Positions 42,144 to 50,827 are shown, counted from the first letter of the stretch. The stretch is DNA of 64,000 bases from Noviluteimonas gilva (GCF_009740395.1 NZ_WOXT01000003.1:62001-126000), one strand, 5' to 3'. Translations and numbers: made by a program. Notes: generated by a model from the letters alone, not told the origin.

Positions 42144-45100
42144 GCATCGCCGAGCTCAGCATCAAGCGGCCCGTCACCACGATCATGTTGTTCGTGTCGA
42201 TGGTGGTCGTTGGCCTGATCGCGGCGGTCCGCCTGCCGCTGGAAGCGATGCCCGATGTCTCGGCGCCGTTTCTCTTCATCCAACTGCCGTATGCGGGTTC
42301 GACGCCGGAAGAAGTGGAACGCACGATCCTGCGGCCCGTCGAGGAAACGCTCTCGACGATGACCGACGTCAAGAGCATGGAAGGCAACGCGACGTCCGAG
42401 CAGGGCAGCGTGTTCCTGATGTTCTCCGACTGGGACCGCGACATCGAGATTGCCGCGGCTGAAGCGCGCGAGCGCATCGACGCGATCCGCGACGATTTGC
42501 CCGACGACATGCAGCGTTACTTCGTCTGGAAATGGTCGACGAGCGACGAGCCCGCGCTCGAGTTGCGACTAACGAGCAAGGCGCTGGACCTGACGAAGGA
42601 ATTCGACCGCATCGACCGCGTCTACAAGCGCCGGCTCGAACGCCTGCCGGGCGTGGCGAAGGTCGAAGTCGAAGGCGCGCCGCAGAACGAAGTCGAGATC
42701 GCGATCGACCAGGACCGCCTCAACGCGCACGGCCTGGCGCTCAACGATCTCGACGCGCGCCTGCGCGCGGTGAACTTCTCCGTCTCCGCCGGCCAGATCG
42801 ACGATGGCGTGCAGCGCCTGCGCGTGCAGCCCGTGGGCGAACTCACCGACCTGCAGCAATTGCGCGACCTCACGCTCGCCAACGGCGTGCGCTTGTCGGA
42901 TGTCGCCGACGTGCGCCTCAAGCCCGAGAAGATGCCCTACGGCCGTCGCCTCGACGGGCGCCCGGCGGTGGGCATCGACGTGTACAAGGAGCGCGACGCC
43001 AACCTCGTCGACGTCTCGCGCAACGTACGCGCCGAGCTCGACACGATCATGGCCGAGCAGGGCACCAACGACATCGACCTGCTCGTGCAGTGGGACGCCG
43101 GCGAGAGCGTGACCGGTTCGTTGCTCGGCCTGGCCGAAGCCGGCGGCATCGGCTTGCTGCTCTCGATCGCGGTGCTGTACTTCTTCCTGCGCCACTGGCC
43201 GTCGACGCTGATGGTGACGCTGGCGATTCCGATCTGCTTCATCATGACGCTCGGCTTCATGTACTTCGCCGGCGTGACGCTCAACGTGCTGTCGATGATG
43301 GGCCTGCTGCTGGCCATCGGCATGTTGGTCGACAACGCGGTCGTCGTGGTGGAGAGCATCTACCAGGAACGCGAACGCCTGGGCGGCGAGCCGAAGCTCG
43401 CGTCGATCATCGGCACGCGCCATGTCGCCATCGCGCTGTCGGCGGGCACGCTGTGCCACTGCATCGTGTTCGTGCCGAACCTGTTCGGCGAAAAGAACAT
43501 GATCAGCATTTACATGGGCCAGATCGCCATCACGATCTGCGTCTCGCTGCTCGCGTCCTGGCTGGTCGCGGTGAGCCTGATCCCGATGCTGTCGGCGCGC
43601 ATGAAGACGCCGCCGGCAGTGCGCGACGAGAACGGCCTGATCTCGCGCCTGCAGCGCCGCTATGCCGGTGTGTTGCGCTGGACGCTCGACCACCGCGGTT
43701 GGAGCGTGATCGGCATCTTGGTCATCGTGATGGCGAGCTTCGTGCCGCTGAAGATGACCAAGACGAACATGTTCGGCGGCGACGACGTCGGCGAGATCGA
43801 CATCTACTACCAGTGGAAGGGCGCTTACACCAAGGAACAGATGTCGGCCGAGATCCTCAAGGTCGAGCATTACCTGGACGCGCATCGCAAGGAATTCGAC
43901 ATCGACCAGGTCTTCTCGCGCTATCGCGAGCAGGGCTGGGCGGGCACGAACGTCAAGCTGGCCACGAAGGACCGCGAGGCCGTCGCCAAGATCACCGAGG
44001 CCATGCGCAAGGACATGCCGAAATCGGCGCGCGCCAACATCGGCATCGGCGACCAGGGCGGCCCGGGCGGCGACCAGCAGGGCAAGGAAATCCAGGTGAT
44101 GCTGGTCGGCGACTCGACGCAGACGCTGAACGAGATCGCCGACGACATCGTGCCGTTGCTCGCACGCCGCAAAGAACTGCGCGACGTGCGCGTGGACAGC
44201 GGCGATCGCAACAGCGAGTTGACGGTGGAAGTGGATCGCGATCGTGCGGCGGCGTTCGGCTTCAGTGCGAACGACGTGGCCACCTTCGTCGGGTTGGCGT
44301 TGCGCGGTGCGCCCTTGCGTGAGTTCCGGCGCGGCGATACCGAAGTGCCGGTGTGGGTGCGCTTCGCAGGCGCCGACAACTACGGCACCGAGGATCTTGC
44401 GAGCTTCACCGTGCGTGCGCCCGATGGCCGCAGCGTGCCGTTGCTGGCGATGGTCAACGTGCGCGTGACGCCGGCCGCTTCGTCGATCGAACGCACCAAC
44501 CGCCAGACGACGCTGACGATCACCTCGGCGCTCGCCGATAAGGTCACGCAACCCGACGCGCGCAAGGCGATCGAAGAGACCCTGGAAAAAGCGCGCGAAG
44601 GCTTCCCGCCCGGTTACAGCTACTCGTTCGATCGTCCGCAGTTCATGAGCGACGACGCGGCGGTCAAGCAGATGATGTGGAACCTGGTGATCGCCTTGTT
44701 CATGATCTACGTGGTGATGGCGGCGGTGTTCGAATCGCTGTTGTTCCCCTCGGCCATCATGAGCGGCGTGGTGTTCTCGATCTTCGGCGTGTATTGGCTC
44801 TTTTGGCTCACCGGGACCGAGTTCAACATCATGGCTTTCATCGGCATCCTGGTGCTGATGGGCGTGGTGGTGAACAACGGCATCGTGATGGTCGAGCACA
44901 TCAACAACCTGCGCCGACGCGGACTCTCGCGCACCGATGCGCTGGTGGAAGGCAGCAAGGAGCGCTTGCGCCCGATCCTGATGACGATGGGCACGGCGAT
45001 CCTGGCGATGGTGCCGATCGCGATCGGCAACACGCAGATGGCCGGCGACGGCCCGGCGTATTACCCGATGGCGCGTGCGATCGCCGGTGGTCTCGCGTTC

Positions 45101-45247
45101 TCGACGGTGGTCAGCCTGCTGTTCCTGCCGACGATCTACGCGATGCTGGACGACCTGCGCCACGGTACGGTGCGCGCGATCCATCGGGCGCGCGGCAAGA
45201 CGTTGCCGCCGGCTGCGGCGACGGTCACGGCGATCAGCGCGGAGTAA
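42140..45247 (+). CDS. RND efflux permease, second subunit with altered proton-relay residues
   Basis: A 1035-residue RND permease with the usual 12-helix layout, starting at a GTG that overlaps the previous stop. The helix 4 motif reads GMLVDNAVVVVESIY, so the second Asp of the relay is Asn (D398, N399). The helix 10 Lys position is N912 (MGVVVNNGIVMVEHI). The same substitutions are, as I recall, common in a branch of RND proteins with MLVDN motifs, so this is probably a clade trait. Together with the first permease, which keeps D-D-K, it suggests unequal subunits in one complex. A hairpin follows at 45267. Confidence 0.9.
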   Translation: MSIAELSIKRPVTTIMLFVSMVVVGLIAAVRLPLEAMPDVSAPFLFIQLPYAGSTPEEVERTILRPVEETLSTMTDVKSMEGNATSEQGSVFLMFSDWDRDIEIAAAEARERIDAIRDDLPDDMQRYFVWKWSTSDEPALELRLTSKALDLTKEFDRIDRVYKRRLERLPGVAKVEVEGAPQNEVEIAIDQDRLNAHGLALNDLDARLRAVNFSVSAGQIDDGVQRLRVQPVGELTDLQQLRDLTLANGVRLSDVADVRLKPEKMPYGRRLDGRPAVGIDVYKERDANLVDVSRNVRAELDTIMAEQGTNDIDLLVQWDAGESVTGSLLGLAEAGGIGLLLSIAVLYFFLRHWPSTLMVTLAIPICFIMTLGFMYFAGVTLNVLSMMGLLLAIGMLVDNAVVVVESIYQERERLGGEPKLASIIGTRHVAIALSAGTLCHCIVFVPNLFGEKNMISIYMGQIAITICVSLLASWLVAVSLIPMLSARMKTPPAVRDENGLISRLQRRYAGVLRWTLDHRGWSVIGILVIVMASFVPLKMTKTNMFGGDDVGEIDIYYQWKGAYTKEQMSAEILKVEHYLDAHRKEFDIDQVFSRYREQGWAGTNVKLATKDREAVAKITEAMRKDMPKSARANIGIGDQGGPGGDQQGKEIQVMLVGDSTQTLNEIADDIVPLLARRKELRDVRVDSGDRNSELTVEVDRDRAAAFGFSANDVATFVGLALRGAPLREFRRGDTEVPVWVRFAGADNYGTEDLASFTVRAPDGRSVPLLAMVNVRVTPAASSIERTNRQTTLTITSALADKVTQPDARKAIEETLEKAREGFPPGYSYSFDRPQFMSDDAAVKQMMWNLVIALFMIYVVMAAVFESLLFPSAIMSGVVFSIFGVYWLFWLTGTEFNIMAFIGILVLMGVVVNNGIVMVEHINNLRRRGLSRTDALVEGSKERLRPILMTMGTAILAMVPIAIGNTQMAGDGPAYYPMARAIAGGLAFSTVVSLLFLPTIYAMLDDLRHGTVRAIHRARGKTLPPAAATVTAISAE

Positions 45248-45266
45248 GCGCGCAACCCCACCCCGG

Positions 45267-45290
45267 CCCTCCCCTGCAAGCAGGGGAGGG
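45267..45290. repeat. Perfect 11-bp hairpin (repeat type C) between convergent genes
   Basis: CCCTCCCCTGC-AA-GCAGGGGAGGG, 19 bp after the RND operon and 5 bp before the convergent TraB-family stop. The left arm is identical to 28689-28699. It could terminate transcription from both sides but lacks a T-run, and may instead be a dispersed hairpin repeat. Confidence 0.6.
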
Positions 45291-45295
45291 AGCGA

Positions 45296-46519
45296 TCACG
45301 CCAGCAACTTGCCGAGCATCCGGGCACCGCCGAGCCATACACCAATGGCGGTGCCCAGGCTGGTCAGGAAGAAGTTGAGCAGCACGCGTGCGACGCGGTT
45401 GCGATACCAACCGCGCACGCTCTGCACGTCATCGCGCAAGGCCATGAAATCGGCGTAGGTCGGCTTGCGCACCCACGCTTCGACGAGCGCGCTGATCGTG
45501 CCGGAGGCCAGCGCCGGATGCAGCGGCGTGACGGGCGAGGCAAAGAAGGCCGCGATGATGCTCAACGGATGGCCGCCTGCCGCGGCGCAACCGATCGCGC
45601 CGAGCGTGCCGGTGATCATCACCCAGTACAGCATCAGGTCGGCGCCGACATCCAGGCCGCCGCGCCAGAACCCGAACGCGAATCCGCCGAGCACGAAGAC
45701 GGCGAGGATCAGCGTGAACCACGGGAAGGACGACTTCTCCTTCACCGTTTCCAGTTCGCCGCGGATGTCGGCCGGCATGCGCGTTTCTTCGGCCAAATGC
45801 TTCGCAAGGCCCTGCAGGTGGCCCGCGCCGATGACCGCCAGCACGTTGCGCGCGCCGCTTTGCGCCGTCGCGCTTTCGCGCAGGCGCGCGGCCATGTAGC
45901 GGTCGCGTTCGCCGATGACGGTGTCGTACAGCTCGGGGTTGTCTTCCGCGAATTCACCGAAGCTCGATTCGAGCAGGTCGCCTTGTTTGAGACGTTCGAT
46001 TTCGTCGTGGCCGACTTCTTCGTCGCCGAACAGCGAAGCGACGATGCCGCCGCCGAGTTTCGCGCGTCCCCACCAGCCCAGGCGTTGCGAGGCGCGCTTG
46101 AAGGTCAGGCCGACATCGCGATCGATCAGGTGCACGGCGAGGTTGCGTTCGCGTGCATCGCTCACGGCGGCCTTGAGTTCGGCGCCCGGTTCGATGCCCA
46201 GTTGTTCGGCGAGGCGGCGTTGATACGCCGCAAGCCCGAGGTTGGCGGCGAACAAGGCCGTCTTGCCTTCGCGCAACACCTTCACCAGGTCCATGCGCGC
46301 GAGCGCGTCGGGATCGCTCAGTGCGGCGAGGCGTTGCGGGTCGAGTTCGACCGCGACGGTGTCGTATTCGCCGCTGGCGATCGCAGCGTGCACCGCATCG
46401 ACGCTGGCGCGCGACACGTGCGCGGTGCCGAGCAGCGTGTAGGCGACGCCGTCGCGTTCGACGCGAAGATGCGGCTGGTCGGCGAGGGGAGCGGGGGAGT
46501 GCGCGGTCTGATCAGTCAT
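45296..46519 (-). CDS. TraB/PrgY-family membrane protein
   Basis: A 407-residue protein of the TraB family (named from Enterococcus pheromone-shutdown protein PrgY/TraB). The catalytic-like N-terminal domain shows YTLLGTAHVSRASVDAVHAA with the conserved GTAH motif, VAVELDPQRLAAL with the conserved Glu, and NVLAVIGAGHLQGLAKHL with the second conserved GxGH motif. The C-terminal third (about residues 275-407) has four or five helices. The family shares features with a metalloprotease fold (TIKI/GumN), but activity is unproven. It is the third of three co-directional genes, 27 bp after the hydrolase. Confidence 0.88.
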   Translation of the reverse strand: MTDQTAHSPAPLADQPHLRVERDGVAYTLLGTAHVSRASVDAVHAAIASGEYDTVAVELDPQRLAALSDPDALARMDLVKVLREGKTALFAANLGLAAYQRRLAEQLGIEPGAELKAAVSDARERNLAVHLIDRDVGLTFKRASQRLGWWGRAKLGGGIVASLFGDEEVGHDEIERLKQGDLLESSFGEFAEDNPELYDTVIGERDRYMAARLRESATAQSGARNVLAVIGAGHLQGLAKHLAEETRMPADIRGELETVKEKSSFPWFTLILAVFVLGGFAFGFWRGGLDVGADLMLYWVMITGTLGAIGCAAAGGHPLSIIAAFFASPVTPLHPALASGTISALVEAWVRKPTYADFMALRDDVQSVRGWYRNRVARVLLNFFLTSLGTAIGVWLGGARMLGKLLA

Positions 46520-46546
46520 AGCCGCGCAGTATGGCGGTGCCTCCGC

Positions 46547-47470
46547 TCAGGCGAAACCGTAGGGCAGGTTCGGCGAGGACACAACGCGGACGCCCACGGT
46601 CTCGCCATGCGCGAACCGCAGGGCTGCGGCGATGACGCCCGCGTCGCCGGCGATGCGGTTGTGGCCCAGGCCCTGCGTGCTGAGCAGGCGCGAGTCGGCC
46701 CAGTAGCGCGCGTAACGCTCGCCTTCCGACCACGGCACTTCGCGATCCTCGACGTCATGCACGATCAGCGCCGGACGCGCGATGCACGGCGCGTTGCGAT
46801 GCGCCTGGAGGTCGTCGAAGGCGACGCCGACGTGGCGTTCGAACGAGCAGATCAGCGCGCGCCACAGCCGCTGCGGCAACGCGATCATGCGTGCGAAACG
46901 TTCGGTCGCCGCTTCCGGATCCGCCGCCGGTGCGATCAGCACGACGCGATCGGCTTCCAATCCGTGTGCGAGCGCGACGCTCGCGGCCGCGCCGCCAAGC
47001 GAATGCCCGACGAGCAATGCGGCCGGGCCGAAGCGCTTGCCGACGGCCAGCAGCGTTTCCGCGAAATCCGGCAGGTTGGTGTGTTCGCCCGCGCTGCGTC
47101 CGTGTGCGGGCTGATCGAAGGCGACGACTGCGTAGCCTTCGGCGCGCAAGCGCGGCACCCACGGGAGGAAGCGCGTGCCGTGGCTCGACCAACCATGCGC
47201 GAACAACACGTAGGGCTGGCGTTTCGGATCGCCCCACGTGTACGTGGCGATGCGCCTGCCGTCGACGGTGATCTCGCCCATGCGCGCATCGCCGACGGGC
47301 GCGGCGAGGGCGCGGGCGCGGCTGGATCCGAAGGGCGTCGAGAACAACTTGCCCGCGGCGCGAAGGGTGGAGTTCGCATTGAGCATTCCGAAAACGCGGA
47401 AGCCCAGGCGCACCGAGGCAAGACGCAGCGAGGTGCGAACGGTCGTGCTAATTTTGGAGGGCGTTGCCAT
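46547..47470 (-). CDS. Alpha/beta hydrolase
   Basis: A 307-residue alpha/beta hydrolase. Oxyanion region YVLFAHGWSSHGTRFLPWV (about residues 86-104), nucleophile elbow GHSLGGAAAS (Ser near 157) and catalytic His in TQGLGHNRIAGDAGV near the C-terminus. The N-terminal 50 residues are basic and could be a weak membrane anchor. No signal peptide is clear. It lies 22 bp downstream of a TetR-family regulator on the same strand, which probably controls it. The substrate is unknown. Confidence 0.87.
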   Translation of the reverse strand: MATPSKISTTVRTSLRLASVRLGFRVFGMLNANSTLRAAGKLFSTPFGSSRARALAAPVGDARMGEITVDGRRIATYTWGDPKRQPYVLFAHGWSSHGTRFLPWVPRLRAEGYAVVAFDQPAHGRSAGEHTNLPDFAETLLAVGKRFGPAALLVGHSLGGAAASVALAHGLEADRVVLIAPAADPEAATERFARMIALPQRLWRALICSFERHVGVAFDDLQAHRNAPCIARPALIVHDVEDREVPWSEGERYARYWADSRLLSTQGLGHNRIAGDAGVIAAALRFAHGETVGVRVVSSPNLPYGFA

Positions 47471-47492
47471 GGGGGAAGGCTCCGGCGTGCGG

Positions 47493-48116
47493 TCAGTGTT
47501 GGGGGGAACAGACTTTTGGAGAGCTGGCAGCGATCCACCGTTCGACGCCCGCGTCGCCGTGGCGGCGCGCGACGTCGTAGCCGAACAGGCCGGCTTCGTG
47601 GTGGACGGTCAGCGGAATGGCGTAAAGCTCGAACACATACTGGTCGACATCGCCCGGGGCGAGATGGCCGACGTCGATCGCAATCTGCACGGCGCGCGCG
47701 AGTTCGCTGCGCCAGCGTTGTTCGTTGTGCACGACCTGGTCGTGCAATGCGCCCGGGCGATCGTCGTATTCCATCACCGAGGCCATCAGCACGCAGCCGC
47801 CGCCAGCGGTGCTGCGCACCCATTCGAACCAGTTCTGCATGATGGCGCGCAGGCGCGGCAAGCCACGTGGTTGCGAGAGCGCGGGCATCAACACGGCGTT
47901 GCCGAAACGCACGGCCGCTTCTTCCAGGACGGCGAGTTGCAGGTCTTCGCGCGAACCGAAATGCGCGAACACACCGCTCTTCGACATGCCGACCGCAGCG
48001 GCCAACGGACCGATGGACAGGCCTTCGACGCCCGAGGCGCGGGCGATGTCATAGGCCCGGCCGACGATGGTGTCGCGGGTGGCGGCGCCTTTCGGCGTGG
48101 CGGTCTGGGTACTCAT
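47493..48116 (-). CDS. TetR/AcrR-family transcriptional regulator
   Basis: A 207-residue TetR-type regulator. The N-terminal helix-turn-helix covers about residues 15-60 (ARASGVEGLSIGPLAAAVGM, SKSGVFAHFGSREDLQLAVL). The ligand-binding domain follows, with WFEWVRSTAGGGCVLMASVM typical of the TetR_C subgroup. It likely represses itself and the downstream hydrolase through the dyad just upstream (48153-48169). The ATG at 48116 is preferred over one 18 bases earlier. Confidence 0.92.
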   Translation of the reverse strand: MSTQTATPKGAATRDTIVGRAYDIARASGVEGLSIGPLAAAVGMSKSGVFAHFGSREDLQLAVLEEAAVRFGNAVLMPALSQPRGLPRLRAIMQNWFEWVRSTAGGGCVLMASVMEYDDRPGALHDQVVHNEQRWRSELARAVQIAIDVGHLAPGDVDQYVFELYAIPLTVHHEAGLFGYDVARRHGDAGVERWIAASSPKVCSPQH

Positions 48117-48132
48117 GGTCGCGGACAATAGC

Positions 48133-48169
48133 ACGACCGTTCGTATTTAGAATGACCGCTCGTCGGTCA
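48133..48169. promoter_or_regulatory. Candidate TetR operator upstream of the regulator
   Basis: A perfect dyad TGACCG-CTCGT-CGGTCA (48153-48169) lies 36 bp upstream of the TetR start and includes the stop codon of aguB. A second GACCG-TTCG half-site pair (48135-48143) lies between it and the gene. GACCG/CGGTC arms are common in TetR-family operators. Confidence 0.6.
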
Positions 48170-49057
48170 GTCCCGATAGCGCTTGAGCAGGTCCTGATAG
48201 GCGTCGATGCGGCGATCCCGGAGGAACGGCCAGATGCGGCGCACGTGCTCGCTGCGCTCCATGTCCACTTCGGCCATCAGGATCTCGGGTTCGTCCTGGT
48301 TGGCTTCGGCGAGGAATTCGCCCTGCGGGCCGAGCACGTGGCTCGAACCCCAGAAGCGGATGCCCGAGGTGCCCAGCGGCGAGGGCTCGTGGCCGACGCG
48401 ATTGCAGCTCAGCACCGGCAGGCCGTTGGCGACCGAGTGGCCGCGATGGCTGAGGATCCACGCATTGCGCTGGCGATCCTTTTCCGCTTGCGCGTCGTCG
48501 GGATCCCAACCGATCGCGGTCGGGTAGAGCAGCAGTTCCGCGCCGGCGAGCGCCATCAGGCGCGCGCCTTCGGGATACCACTGGTCCCAGCACACCATCA
48601 GGCCGAGGCGGCCGACGGAGGTGTCGATCGGCTCGAAACCGATGTCGCCCGGCGTGAAGTAGAACTTCTCGTAGAAGCCCGGGTCGTCGGGGATGTGCAT
48701 TTTGCGGTACTTGCCCGCGAGCGCGCCGTCGCTTTCGAAGACGACCGCAGTGTTGTGGTACAGGCCCGTGGCGCGCTTTTCGAACAGCGAGCTGACCAGC
48801 ACCACGCCGTGCTGCTTCGCCAACTGCGACAGCCGCGCCGTGCTCGGGCCCGGAATCGTTTCGGCGAGGTCGAACTCGTTGACGTCTTCGTGCTGGCAGA
48901 AGTACGGGCCGTTGTGCAGTTCCTGCAACAACACCAGGCGCGCACCGTTCTGCGCGGCTTGCGCCACGCGCGACTCGATCACCGCCAGGTTTTCTTCGGC
49001 CGAGCCGTGGTTGCGCTCCTGGATGAGCGCGACGGGAAGCGCGGTCTTGCGGGTCAT
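48167..49057 (-). CDS. aguB: N-carbamoylputrescine amidase
   Basis: A 296-residue nitrilase-superfamily enzyme that hydrolyses N-carbamoylputrescine to putrescine, CO2 and ammonia. The catalytic triad is visible: Glu in LVLLQELHNGPYFCQ, Lys in YRKMHIPDDPGFYEK and Cys in GLMVCWDQWYPEGAR. It is encoded directly after agmatine deiminase with an ATGA overlap, the classic aguAB arrangement of arginine-derived polyamine synthesis. The ATG at 49057 is chosen for that overlap and for the family length near 295. Confidence 0.95.
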   Translation of the reverse strand: MTRKTALPVALIQERNHGSAEENLAVIESRVAQAAQNGARLVLLQELHNGPYFCQHEDVNEFDLAETIPGPSTARLSQLAKQHGVVLVSSLFEKRATGLYHNTAVVFESDGALAGKYRKMHIPDDPGFYEKFYFTPGDIGFEPIDTSVGRLGLMVCWDQWYPEGARLMALAGAELLLYPTAIGWDPDDAQAEKDRQRNAWILSHRGHSVANGLPVLSCNRVGHEPSPLGTSGIRFWGSSHVLGPQGEFLAEANQDEPEILMAEVDMERSEHVRRIWPFLRDRRIDAYQDLLKRYRD

Positions 49058-50109
49058 CGCACGAGTCCTTGCGGCAATTGCATCGTGATGCAGTGGAGGC
49101 TGCCGTTCTGCCAGATCAGCGGGCGGCACGGGACCTGCACGATGTCGCGGCCGGGGAACGCGTTTTCAAGCACCGCGGCGGCCAGCGCATCGGCGGGATC
49201 GCCGTAGGACGGCATGAGCACCGCGCCGTCGACGATCAGGAAGTTCGCATACGAGGCGGCGAGGCGACGATCTTCATCGAGGATCGGCTGCGCCCACGGC
49301 AACGGGAACAGGCGATACGGCGCACCGTCCTTCGTGCGCAGCGCGGCGACTTCGTCGGCCATCGCGCGCAACTCGGCGTAGTGCGAATCCGACGGATCGT
49401 CGCAAGCCTGGAACACGATCGCGTCGTTGGGCGCGAGGCGGGCGAGGGTGTCGATGTGCGCGTCGGTGTCGTCGCCTTCGAGATAACCGTAGTCGAGCCA
49501 CAGCACGCGGTCCTGGCGCAACCACTCCTTCAGGCGCGCATCGAGCGATGCGCGATCGTCATCGGGATGGCGTTCGTGCAAGCAGCGCCAGGTGGTGAGC
49601 AGCGTGCCCGCGCCGTCGGTCTCGATCGCGCCGCCTTCGAGCGCGAAGTCGATCGGCGTGCGCTGCGCATCTTCGAACACGCCTTGTTCGACGAGGCGTT
49701 CGATCAACTGGTCATCGAGGCTGGCGTCGAACTTGCCGCCCCAACCGGTGAAGCGGAAATCCAGCAGGCGGAAGCCATCGGGCGTGCGCAGCGTGATCGG
49801 GCCGGAGTCGCGCAACCAGGTGTCGTCGTAGGCGACTTCGACGAAACGCACGCGCGACAGATCCACGCGTGCAGAGCGCAGGCGCGCTTCGGCATACGTC
49901 TGCAGGTCTTCGTCGGCCACGCACACGATGACGCGCGTGTACCGCACCAGCGCGGCGACGAGCGCGATGTAGGTTTCCTCGACTTCGCCCAGGCGATCGG
50001 CCCAGTCGGTATCGGCGTGGGGCCAGGCGATGAGGACCGCGGACTGGGATTCCCACTCCGCGGGGAAACGTTCCTTCGTGGGGGAAGGGCGTGTTGCGAT
50101 TTCAGGCAT
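49054..50109 (-). CDS. aguA: Agmatine deiminase
   Basis: A 351-residue guanidino-modifying enzyme that converts agmatine to N-carbamoylputrescine. Active-site segments: DDTWLRDSGPITLRTPDGF, FALEGGAIETDGAGTLLTT (Glu and Asp), DGDD-like LEGDDTDAHIDTLARL with the catalytic His, and the nucleophilic Cys in NGSLHCITMQLPQG near the C-terminus. The usual GGGNIHCITQQ form is slightly altered. The start ATG (50107-50109) overlaps the upstream stop by one base (TGATG), and the stop overlaps aguB. It belongs to the cytoplasmic route arginine-agmatine-putrescine. Confidence 0.95.
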   Translation of the reverse strand: MPEIATRPSPTKERFPAEWESQSAVLIAWPHADTDWADRLGEVEETYIALVAALVRYTRVIVCVADEDLQTYAEARLRSARVDLSRVRFVEVAYDDTWLRDSGPITLRTPDGFRLLDFRFTGWGGKFDASLDDQLIERLVEQGVFEDAQRTPIDFALEGGAIETDGAGTLLTTWRCLHERHPDDDRASLDARLKEWLRQDRVLWLDYGYLEGDDTDAHIDTLARLAPNDAIVFQACDDPSDSHYAELRAMADEVAALRTKDGAPYRLFPLPWAQPILDEDRRLAASYANFLIVDGAVLMPSYGDPADALAAAVLENAFPGRDIVQVPCRPLIWQNGSLHCITMQLPQGLVR

Positions 50110-50474
50110 CAGCGGATGGCGGGCTTCGGGCCGACTTCGTTGGCGTCGGCCTTGTTGGCGACGGCGTCGATGACGCGGTTCTTTTCGAAGTAGACGGTGA
50201 ACGTGGGATAGGTCCAGCGGTTGATGGTCGGCCACTGGTGCTTCTGGCCGCCGCGCGGATCGAGCTTGCTGCTGGGCGCGCCGAACTTCGATTCCACTTC
50301 CTGCGCGCTCATGCCGCGGGCCGGCATGGCGGCGGTGTTTTCTTCGCGCACGCGTTCGATCAGCAACGTGTCGCCTTCGGCGGTGCGCACGGCCGGGGCC
50401 GTCGAATCCTGCGCGAACGCAGCGCCCGCGAAACCGAGGGCGAAAATGGATGCAGCAATGATGCGGACGACCAT
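50109..50474 (-). CDS. Small exported protein coupled to aguA
   Basis: A 121-residue protein with signal peptide MVVRIIAASIFALGFAGAAF (cleavage AFA-QDS), so periplasmic. The mature part contains MSAQEVESKFGAPSSKLDPR and KHQWPTINRWTYPTFTVYFE, the shape of SmpA/BamE-like (OmlA-fold) domains, in which a short helix-hairpin precedes two strands reporting a Gly-Ala-Pro 'VESxFGAP' motif. I take it as a BamE-like fold protein of unknown partner. AGGGGAG lies 9 bases before the ATG at 50474. It couples to aguA through TGATG, though an envelope protein in an agmatine operon has no obvious link. Confidence 0.75.
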   Translation of the reverse strand: MVVRIIAASIFALGFAGAAFAQDSTAPAVRTAEGDTLLIERVREENTAAMPARGMSAQEVESKFGAPSSKLDPRGGQKHQWPTINRWTYPTFTVYFEKNRVIDAVANKADANEVGPKPAIR

Positions 50475-50550
50475 GCGGACTCTCCCCTTTGGCATTCAAC
50501 CTGAATGCAAGTGGGCGGGATTGTAAGCACGAACCTGACGCCGAAAATGC

Positions 50551-50575
50551 GAAAGCCGCCTCGCGGCGGCTTTCG
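50551..50575 (-). terminator. Rho-independent terminator of rpmJ
   Basis: GAAAGCCGCC-TCGC-GGCGGCTTTC, 25 bp after the rpmJ stop on the minus strand. On that strand the stem ends in CTTTCGCATTTTC, a modest T-rich tail. Confidence 0.75.
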
Positions 50576-50599
50576 TCTTCACTACAAATCCGGAACCGC

Positions 50600-50725
50600 T
50601 CAGCGCTGGCGCGCCTTGAAACGCGGGTTGGACTTGCAGATCACGAAGACCTTGCCACGACGGCGGACCACCTTGCAGTCGCGGTGACGGGCCTTCGCCG
50701 ACTTCAGGGAGGACAGGACCTTCAT
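50600..50725 (-). CDS. rpmJ: 50S ribosomal protein L36, zinc-free form
   Basis: A 41-residue L36. Sequence [20 protein letters not shown] then [20 protein letters not shown]. Only C17 and C30 are present; the remaining cysteine and His ligands of the zinc-ribbon form (CxxC...C...H) are missing, so this is the 'C-minus' type, like YkgO of E. coli. In Xanthomonadaceae this type appears to be the standard copy, outside the ribosomal operon (recollection). It is divergent from cmk and has its own terminator. Confidence 0.95.
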   Translation of the reverse strand: MKVLSSLKSAKARHRDCKVVRRRGKVFVICKSNPRFKARQR

Positions 50726-50827
50726 GACGGAACCTCGGCAACGGTTGATGTGGATGGGTAAAGCGAAGCCGCGCATTCTGACGGGTTTTCTTCGGCCGCT
50801 CAAGTGGTTGCACTACACTTGTTCCCC

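Noticed and set aside
42569-45184. An 871-residue minus-strand frame opposite the second RND permease
   Set aside because: His/Arg/Asp-rich translation with no domain; explained by the codon bias of the real permease frame.
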